Shown: positions 7,726 through 12,026 of the stretch, in pieces | How the letters are laid out: every line of letters begins with the position of its first letter | Numbering within the stretch: the stretch's first letter is position 1 | Assembly: GCA_035687895.1 (NCBI GenBank) | Contig: DASRUE010000193.1 | Span: forward strand, 1 to 12,026 | Length of the DNA: 12,026 nucleotides | From: JAERML01 sp035687895 | GTDB lineage: Bacteria; Bacteroidota; Ignavibacteria; UBA10030; UBA6906 | Direction of reading: 5' to 3' | Program-made: the position numbers and the translations under genes | Notes under the pieces: generated by a model | What the model was told of the DNA's origin: nothing | Database searches by the model: none | Seen by the model: only the letters and a program-made list of their open reading frames with translations

Positions 7726-7947
7726 TTACTTTACAAGCAGAGCCTTTCTCACCTGTGTGGACACTTGTCCGTCATCGTGCACAACCGTAAGCAGTGCTTT
7801 CCGAGCGATCAGAGAATCAAGTGTTCGTGACATGACAATGAGAATATACACGAGCTATGATGCAACTGCAACATCATGCGTCCCACCGATGCGATTCCAT
7901 GCCTTGATTGTCGGACCATTTTTTTCTACATTGATGCAAGAGTCAAT
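7726..7947 (-). pseudogene. Possible 3' remnant of a secreted-protein gene (T9SS-like C-terminus), interrupted
   Basis: Reading leftward from about 7944, one frame gives INVEKNGPTIKAWNRIGG, then THDVAVAS, then a TAG (7855-7857). It then resumes without frame change as LVYILIVMSRTLDSLIARK, ALLTVVHDDGQVSTQVRK and ALLVK, with a TAA at 7726-7728. The ending, an alternating hydrophobic strand, a DG turn and a final RKALLVK, resembles the last strand of Por/type 9 sorting domains, in which proteins end in a basic-hydrophobic run with a final Lys or Arg. The right side is cut by the tRNA fragment at 7948, and no continuation was recognised beyond the intact tRNA. I infer a decayed gene end truncated by the neighbouring insertion. 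The family match is by eye and weak. Confidence 0.3.
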
Positions 7948-8012
7948 GCCCGGATGGCGAAATTGGCAGACCTGCCTGCCGGCAGGCAGGCGCGCCAGCT
8001 TCAGGGGACTGG
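7948..8012 (+). pseudogene. Truncated tRNA-Leu(CAG): 5' part through the anticodon arm, with a palindrome in the D-arm
   Basis: Positions 7948-7970 are identical to the first 23 bases of the intact tRNA-Leu at 8291. After a 20-bp insertion, 7991-8005 match 8314-8328 with one difference (C7996 against T8319). The anticodon stem is CCAGC (7995-7999), the loop TTCAGGG (8000-8006) has anticodon CAG at 8002-8004, and the 3' stem GCTGG is formed by 8007 and 8009-8012 with A8008 bulged. The C7996-G8011 pair replaces the T-A pair of the intact gene, so pairing was kept. The variable arm, T arm and 3' acceptor strand are missing, so no functional tRNA can form. The fragment ends at the base before the ATG of the GIY-YIG gene. 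Confidence 0.85.
7971..7990. repeat. Perfect 20-bp palindrome inserted in the tRNA fragment
   Basis: The sequence is CCTGCCTGCC followed directly by its exact reverse complement GGCAGGCAGG. Removing these 20 bases restores an uninterrupted match to the intact tRNA-Leu, so this is an insertion, located at the end of the D-loop just before the 3' strand of the D-stem. No target duplication is visible beyond an ambiguous C. Read as codons the motif gives LPAGR-type peptides. From memory such peptides recur in predicted proteins of Bacteroidota and candidate phyla, which suggests a dispersed short palindromic element. Confidence 0.85.
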
Positions 8013-8270
8013 ATGATGTGGTATGTATATGCGTTGAGAAGCCTGGCCCGGAACTATATATACGTCGGCCTGACATCAGATTTGGAGAGGCGCTTCAAGC
8101 AACACAACGATGGGAAAGAGAGAACAACAAGACCTTATCGCCCATTCCGCTTGATTCTGTCTGAAGGATTCGTCACTCGAGCAGAAGCCAGACATCGAGA
8201 GATGTATTTGAAATCAGGAAGTGGAAAGGAATTTCTGAAAAAGATCGACGGAAGAAGCAAAGGGGTATGA
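8013..8270 (+). CDS. Small GIY-YIG nuclease domain protein
   Basis: An 85-residue single-domain protein of the GIY-YIG endonuclease superfamily (UvrC N-terminal / YhbQ-like group). The two core strands are WYVYAL (3-8) and YIYVGLT (15-21, matching the YIG element), followed by the helix DLERRFKQHN (23-32) with the conserved Arg 27 and His 31. The loop PFRLILSE and the metal-binding Glu 63 come next, in a helix ending REMYLKSGSGKEFLKK. All expected catalytic positions are present, so it may cut DNA using one metal ion. The first ATG follows the truncated tRNA with no spacer, and AGGGG within its anticodon loop region (8003-8007) lies 5 bp upstream and can serve as the ribosome site. A second ATG follows at 8016. 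The stop is 20 bp before the intact tRNA-Leu. Single-domain members are common and mostly uncharacterised; a homing or tRNA-directed role is inferred from context. Confidence 0.85.
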   Translation: MMWYVYALRSLARNYIYVGLTSDLERRFKQHNDGKERTTRPYRPFRLILSEGFVTRAEARHREMYLKSGSGKEFLKKIDGRSKGV

Positions 8271-8290
8271 CGACGACAAACTAACCTATT

Positions 8291-8374
8291 GCCCGGATGG
8301 CGAAATTGGCAGACGCGCTAGCTTCAGGAGCTAGTGGCCGTGAGGTCGTGCAGGTTCAAGTCCTGTTCCGGGCA
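8291..8374 (+). tRNA. tRNA-Leu (anticodon CAG)
   Basis: A full class II cloverleaf can be drawn. The acceptor is GCCCGGA (8291-8297) with TCCGGGC (8367-8373), all seven pairs Watson-Crick. The D-stem is GCG/CGC. The anticodon stem is CTAGC (8318-8322) with GCTAG (8330-8334), and the loop TTCAGGA holds anticodon CAG at 8325-8327. A long variable arm (GGCC-GTGA-GGTC) and a T arm with loop TTCAAGT follow. The discriminator base is A8374, the leucine identity base. CCA is not encoded (ACA follows). This copy reads leucine codon CUG and appears intact. Confidence 0.95.
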
Positions 8375-8642
8375 CACATTTGATTGAACAGATTGGTCTA
8401 TCCGCTTCAGAACTGCGTTTTCCAACCGTGGAATCCTCAAGAGACGGCATTCGAGTCTGTCGCTTGCTCGATCTACAGTAATCCCATCCAGCACTTGCCT
8501 GATCATCAGCTTCTGCTCCAGGACAGGGGCATTTTGCATTCTATGTATCACACCAAATATTCCAACGCCCGCTCTTTGGTCGCCAGAACTGCAAAATCTT
8601 TCCAGAACGGCGCGATGATTGAGACTCAAACACAACATCATG
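8375..8642. other. Gene-free stretch between the tRNA and the nucleotidyltransferase gene
   Basis: About 268 bp with no recognised gene. Open frames on both strands cross it (8384-8656 on +, 8324-8743 on -), but both run into the tRNA or the MobA-like gene, have no family motifs and no ribosome site. The codon pattern does not favour either. It may be decayed sequence or the 3' region of the - strand operon. I see no clear terminator. Confidence 0.5.
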
Positions 8643-9272
8643 TCAATTCGCTGTAGTATCTGCGATCTCAGTAAGATTTCCCATTGAGAGAAGAAAACTG
8701 TAGTCCTTTGGCGTATCGATATTTTGAATAATGGCACAATCATCCGTAGCTACCTCCACGATGTCCTCTGCATGTCGCCAGACCACAGCACGCGCCCCTA
8801 TCTCGACAGGTGCGTTCATCAATTCGTCAAACAACTTCGCAGAGAAGATCACAGGGTGCCCTCGCCTACCGTTGTATGTCGGCACGACAACCGGGGCGTG
8901 ACCAGCTGCGAAACACTTGAGAATCGCTCTCACTGTCTCCGTTTTGACTGCAGGATGATCCACGGGATGTACCAGAACGCCGGTAGCCGAGCTCTCTCCC
9001 ACCACCTCCAATCCCTTCTGAAGTGACGAGAGCTGCCCGGCACGGTACCCGTGGTTGGTGGTGACGCGTACATTCAACCCCGCCACCTCGTGTCGAATCA
9101 ACTCTGCATGAGCCCCCAAAACCACCACGATCGGTGAGAGCCCACCAGCCGTCAGCAAATCTACCACTCCGCGGATGAGTGTCTTGCCGCTAAACGGGAG
9201 CAGAGCCTTCGGACTTCCCATCCGCTTTGATTCGCCTGCGGCCAGAACGATTGCGGCTACCATCTCGTTCAT
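8643..9272 (-). CDS. MocA/MobA-like nucleotidyltransferase, likely molybdenum cofactor cytidylyl- or guanylyltransferase
   Basis: A 209-residue NTP-transferase-fold protein. Its N-terminus has the nucleotide-binding signature LAAGESKRMGSPKALLP (10-26). The second substrate region is GQLSSLQKG (79-87), and the metal-binding Asp 105 sits in HPVDHP. These match MocA, which adds CMP to molybdopterin to make the dinucleotide cofactor used by xanthine dehydrogenase-family enzymes. Its position as the last gene of a molybdenum hydroxylase operon supports that job; MobA (GMP) is the alternative and cannot be excluded. The ATG at 9272 overlaps the stop of the FAD subunit gene by four bases (ATGA), indicating coupled translation. 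A second ATG three codons later is possible. Confidence 0.82.
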   Translation of the reverse strand: MNEMVAAIVLAAGESKRMGSPKALLPFSGKTLIRGVVDLLTAGGLSPIVVVLGAHAELIRHEVAGLNVRVTTNHGYRAGQLSSLQKGLEVVGESSATGVLVHPVDHPAVKTETVRAILKCFAAGHAPVVVPTYNGRRGHPVIFSAKLFDELMNAPVEIGARAVVWRHAEDIVEVATDDCAIIQNIDTPKDYSFLLSMGNLTEIADTTAN

Positions 9273-10294
9273 AGTGTCATCTCACGGGGAACTTCAAGAA
9301 TCTGGCCGAGTGTACGCTTCACCAACACCGCCACCATCCGCTTTCGATACCCTACCGTTCCACCGATGTTCGGAACAGGCTTCACACACAGGGCGGCCTC
9401 CTCCGCAGCTCGCTCAATCAAAACAGGCGTGGCTTCTCTGTCTTCAAGAAGAGCTTCTGCACTCCTGACTCTCACAGGCGCACTTTGTATTGCACCAACG
9501 TATATCTTCAGGTGTGTGAAGACCCGACCGTCTTCAACAACTCCCGCTATTCCTACATTTGCCAGAGGAAAGTCCACTGATTGACGGGATCGGATCTTGT
9601 TGTGCGCGGAACGCAAGCCTTGTCGTGGTGCTGGGAGAATAATGCGGGTGAGGAGTTCGCCCGGAGCAAGATTCAGAAATCTCATTCCGTCGTTCGCGTA
9701 GAACTCCGATAGCGGCACAATTCGCTTGCCCTGCGCACTCCGTATTTCGACGGAAGCATCAAGCGCCAGCAGTATCGGCGGCGAATCAGATGAAGAGACT
9801 GCTGAACAAATTGCATTTCCCGGTGCAGCATGGCAGAAATCTCCGTCATCATTTGCAGCAACGTTCAGTTTGAGGCAACCGCCAAGGGAACCACGCCAGA
9901 ACTCAGACTCGTTGTAAAAGTAGCACCGAGTATCGAGACAGAGGTTGCCCCCAATGGTTGCCCTGTTACGGATGGCGGGAGTCGCTATGGAAAGGACGGC
10001 TTTCGAAATCGAAGGATATGCGGTCTTCACGGCGCCCGACGAAGCAACATCACTCAATGTCGCCATTGCTCCGATACTGATCTCGCCATCGGACTGAACG
10101 CTGATGCGTCGGAGCTCCTCGACTCTGCCAGGCCATACGAGTCGATGGCTGATATGAAACCCCTGCTTCATGTTCACAAGCAGGTCGGTACCACCCGCCA
10201 TGATCTTCACGCCATGACCGTTTGGACGAAGATTCTCCAGAAGTTCCGGCATTGTGGTTGGCATGGCCACATCAAAAGAAGGCAAGCGCATCAT
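9269..10294 (-). CDS. FAD-binding subunit of a molybdenum hydroxylase with a four-Cys insert (HcrB-like)
   Basis: A 341-residue medium subunit of the xanthine dehydrogenase/CO dehydrogenase family, passing electrons between the molybdenum and FeS subunits and an outside carrier through FAD. FAD motifs are IMAGGTDLL (31-39) and TIGGNLC (113-119). Between 119 and 163 lies a loop with cysteines 119, 124, 140, 154 and 163, beginning CLDTRCYFYNESEFWR. This is the arrangement of the 4-hydroxybenzoyl-CoA reductase beta subunit, whose extra [4Fe-4S] cluster, as I recall, is held by C122, C138, C146 and C155. Spacing here (C124, C140, C154, C163) is the same except for a longer third gap (14 rather than 8). 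The C-terminal CO dehydrogenase flavoprotein domain is complete. Its start overlaps the stop of the large subunit gene as ATGA. The substrate is not proven; other family members could share the loop. Confidence 0.85.
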   Translation of the reverse strand: MMRLPSFDVAMPTTMPELLENLRPNGHGVKIMAGGTDLLVNMKQGFHISHRLVWPGRVEELRRISVQSDGEISIGAMATLSDVASSGAVKTAYPSISKAVLSIATPAIRNRATIGGNLCLDTRCYFYNESEFWRGSLGGCLKLNVAANDDGDFCHAAPGNAICSAVSSSDSPPILLALDASVEIRSAQGKRIVPLSEFYANDGMRFLNLAPGELLTRIILPAPRQGLRSAHNKIRSRQSVDFPLANVGIAGVVEDGRVFTHLKIYVGAIQSAPVRVRSAEALLEDREATPVLIERAAEEAALCVKPVPNIGGTVGYRKRMVAVLVKRTLGQILEVPREMTL

Positions 10295-12026
10295 TTGGCT
10301 TGTACCTCTGCTGGTTTGGGGAGAACGGCTTCAGAACGCGCGTGTCCGCGGAGGGCGGCCAACACCTTCTCCGGCGTAAACGGCACCGATGAAAAATGGA
10401 TCCCGACAGCATCGTAGATTGCATTCGCTATGGCGGGTGGAACTGCAAGCAGCGGTCCTTCACCGGCCTCCTTGGCACCCATCGGACCCTCGGGATCGAT
10501 GGTCTCCACGATGGTTACCTCAATCGGAGGAGTATCAAGCGAGGTTGGGATCTTGTAATCCAAAAGCGAAGTTGCTTTCAGCAGCCCGCCGGGTGTTTCA
10601 TTGGTTGTGCGGGTGTAGGTCATCTCCTCCGAGAGCGCTTCACCAATTCCCATGTGCACACTTCCCTCGATCTGCCCCTCCACGAGAGTCTTGTTCAACG
10701 CCTTTCCGCAATCATGCGCCGACCAAACCTTGCATACTTTCACCTGACCGGTTTCTTCGTCCACCTCCACCTCTGCAACGTGAGCGGTGAAACTGTACGA
10801 TGGCGAAGGTCCGGCACCTGCACCCTTGTAAGTCCCACCAAGCTGTGGAGGAACGTACCATCCTACTGCCGAGAGCGTGCCAAATTTCGCTTCGGCAAGT
10901 CGCGCTGCTTCAATGAAAGTAAGACGCTTTGTCGAATCATCACGGATAAGAATCTCACCCGATCTGGCAACAAGATTCTCCTTCACCGTCTGCAATTTCT
11001 CTGCTGTAGCTTCAAGAAGTTTGCTCTTCAGATCCTCCGCGGCACGAAGCACCGCGTTCCCCGCCATGAATGTCACCCTGCTGGAATAACTCCCGAGGTC
11101 AACAGGTGTAAGGTCGGTATCGGCTTCATACACTCGCACATGTCCGATGTCAATGCCGAATGTTTGTGCAACGAGTTGTGCAAGCACGGTGTTCGAGCCT
11201 TGCCCGATGTCGGATGAACCACAGAACACCGTTACGCCTCCACCTCGATCAATCTTAACGACTGCGCCTGAATGTGGCAGCCCCAACCAGTTGATCTCCT
11301 TCCCCGCACCACTGATGTATGCGCTGGCCGCCAGTCCAATTCCCCGTCCACGGGGGAGTTTGCCGCGTTTCTGATACCAACCGGATGCCTTCACGACAGC
11401 TTCAATGCAATCCTTCACACCACAACTTGTAATGCGGAGTGAGTTGATGGTCATCGAGTTTGGCTCGACGAGGTTCTTCAATCGCATCTCTGCCGGATCA
11501 ATTCCCAGATGTTCAGCAATGCGATCCAGGTGAGCTTCGAATGCAAACCGTGGCTGCACCGCACCGTGGCCGCGCTTTGGACCTGCTGGCGGTTTGTTCG
11601 TGTAGAAGCGCGTGCTCTCAAACTTGTATCGGGGCACCTTGTACGGCAACATCAGAAGCTGCCCCGAGTAGTATGTGGTGACGAGGCCATAGCTGCCGTA
11701 CGCACCGCCATCGAGCATACTTTTGTACTGCACTGCTGTTATGGATCCATCCTTCTTCACTCCAGTTTTCAGGTACATCTTCGTCGCATGACGGCCGCGA
11801 TGCGAGTAGAACACTTCCTCACGTGTGTACGTGATCTTCACCGGACGACCGGACTTGATAGAAAGCCAGGCTGCACAGAATTCCAGCGCAAACGGTTCGG
11901 ACTTCCCGCCAAAGCCGCCACCAAGATGAGGCTTGATGACGCGGATGTGGCTTGCAGGCATCTCCAGCACTTTGGCTATTGTTCGATGGACATAGTGCGG
12001 CGTCTGCGTGGCGGACCAGAGCGTCA
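10291..12026 (-). CDS. Molybdopterin-binding large subunit of a xanthine dehydrogenase/4-hydroxybenzoyl-CoA reductase-type enzyme (5' end missing)
   Basis: 578 codons are visible, and the frame is open to the right edge, where it reads LWSATQTPHYVHRTIAKVLE. Roughly 180 N-terminal residues of the usual 760 or so are therefore outside the window. The subunit holds the molybdenum dinucleotide cofactor and the substrate pocket. Seen motifs are GGGFGGK (11902-11922), GRGIGLA, SSDIGQGSNTVLAQL, GSYSSRVTFMAGNAVL, YSFTAHVAEVEVDEETGQV and the active-site Glu (codon at 10459-10461) in GAKEAGEGPLLAVPPAIANA. The KGAGAGPSPSYSF stretch and the HcrB-like partner point to the 4-hydroxybenzoyl-CoA reductase branch, which removes a ring hydroxyl in anaerobic aromatic degradation. 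Xanthine dehydrogenase or another hydroxylase remains possible. The stop overlaps the FAD subunit start by four bases. Confidence 0.9.
   Translation of the reverse strand, partial: TLWSATQTPHYVHRTIAKVLEMPASHIRVIKPHLGGGFGGKSEPFALEFCAAWLSIKSGRPVKITYTREEVFYSHRGRHATKMYLKTGVKKDGSITAVQYKSMLDGGAYGSYGLVTTYYSGQLLMLPYKVPRYKFESTRFYTNKPPAGPKRGHGAVQPRFAFEAHLDRIAEHLGIDPAEMRLKNLVEPNSMTINSLRITSCGVKDCIEAVVKASGWYQKRGKLPRGRGIGLAASAYISGAGKEINWLGLPHSGAVVKIDRGGGVTVFCGSSDIGQGSNTVLAQLVAQTFGIDIGHVRVYEADTDLTPVDLGSYSSRVTFMAGNAVLRAAEDLKSKLLEATAEKLQTVKENLVARSGEILIRDDSTKRLTFIEAARLAEAKFGTLSAVGWYVPPQLGGTYKGAGAGPSPSYSFTAHVAEVEVDEETGQVKVCKVWSAHDCGKALNKTLVEGQIEGSVHMGIGEALSEEMTYTRTTNETPGGLLKATSLLDYKIPTSLDTPPIEVTIVETIDPEGPMGAKEAGEGPLLAVPPAIANAIYDAVGIHFSSVPFTPEKVLAALRGHARSEAVLPKPAEVQAK

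Noticed and set aside
7855..8076. - strand open frame of 73 codons across the palindrome
   Set aside because: Its first part is only the antisense of the tRNA fragment and the nuclease gene start. Only the portion left of 7947 looks protein-like and is reported as a remnant.
7691..8164. + strand open frame of 157 codons across the tRNA fragment
   Set aside because: It reads through the tRNA piece and palindrome (giving PGWRNWQ and LPAGR), overlaps the better supported GIY-YIG gene in another frame and shows no domain.
7948..8328. The tRNA repeat pair as a possible CRISPR-like or integrase attachment pair
   Set aside because: There are only two repeat copies, both clearly tRNA sequence, with no spacer series and no integrase gene in the window. 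A nuclease-linked tRNA duplication explains it better.
8324..8743. - strand open frame of 139 codons overlapping the tRNA and the MobA-like gene
   Set aside because: It ends inside the antisense of an intact tRNA and starts inside another gene; no motif or ribosome site was found.
10396..11217. + strand open frame of 273 codons opposite the large hydroxylase subunit
   Set aside because: The - strand carries unbroken family motifs over this whole interval; the + frame has none.

Overview
The window looks like a piece of a Gram-negative chromosome, most plausibly from the Bacteroidota/Ignavibacteria/Chlorobi side of the FCB group. This placement is an inference. It rests on an LpxH-type lipid A hydrolase, a bifunctional class A penicillin-binding protein, a free-standing nDsbD-like domain, few clear Shine-Dalgarno sites, a possible remnant of a Por/T9SS-like C-terminus, and a palindrome I associate with that group and with candidate phyla. 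No rRNA or other direct taxonomic marker is present.

Region 1 (1-7440, all + strand) is compact and housekeeping-like. It opens with the last 14 residues of a FecCD/BtuC-type permease. Next come its likely ATP-binding partner, a leucine/branched-chain amino acid dehydrogenase, NusB, and a UMF1-type MFS transporter. After a short gap of about 97 bp follow a small exported nDsbD-like protein, an LpxH-like phosphoesterase and a PBP1A-type transglycosylase/transpeptidase. Spacing is tight: 14 bp, 30 bp, 1 bp, then 7 bp and an 11-bp overlap. Two or more polycistronic units are therefore likely, and the second is devoted to the cell envelope.

Region 2 (7441-8642) is an accessory island between the two large gene blocks. 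It holds a possible 44-residue membrane peptide on the - strand and what may be the broken 3' end of a secreted-protein gene (- strand). It also holds an unusual unit on the + strand: the 5' part of a tRNA-Leu(CAG), running from the acceptor strand through the anticodon arm and interrupted in its D-arm by a perfect 20-bp palindrome. This fragment is followed with no spacer by the ATG of a small GIY-YIG nuclease gene, and then, 20 bp after that gene, by an intact tRNA-Leu(CAG). The arrangement looks like a minimal mobile or homing element associated with a tRNA gene, and it is the most interesting object in the window.

Region 3 (8643-12026, all - strand) encodes a molybdenum hydroxylase module. 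In transcription order it contains a large molybdopterin-binding subunit (5' end beyond the window), an FAD-binding subunit with an extra four-cysteine loop like that of 4-hydroxybenzoyl-CoA reductase, and a MocA/MobA-like nucleotidyltransferase likely to finish the molybdenum cofactor. Both junctions are 4-bp ATGA overlaps, so the three genes are almost certainly translationally coupled. The small [2Fe-2S] subunit is not in view and may lie beyond the right edge.
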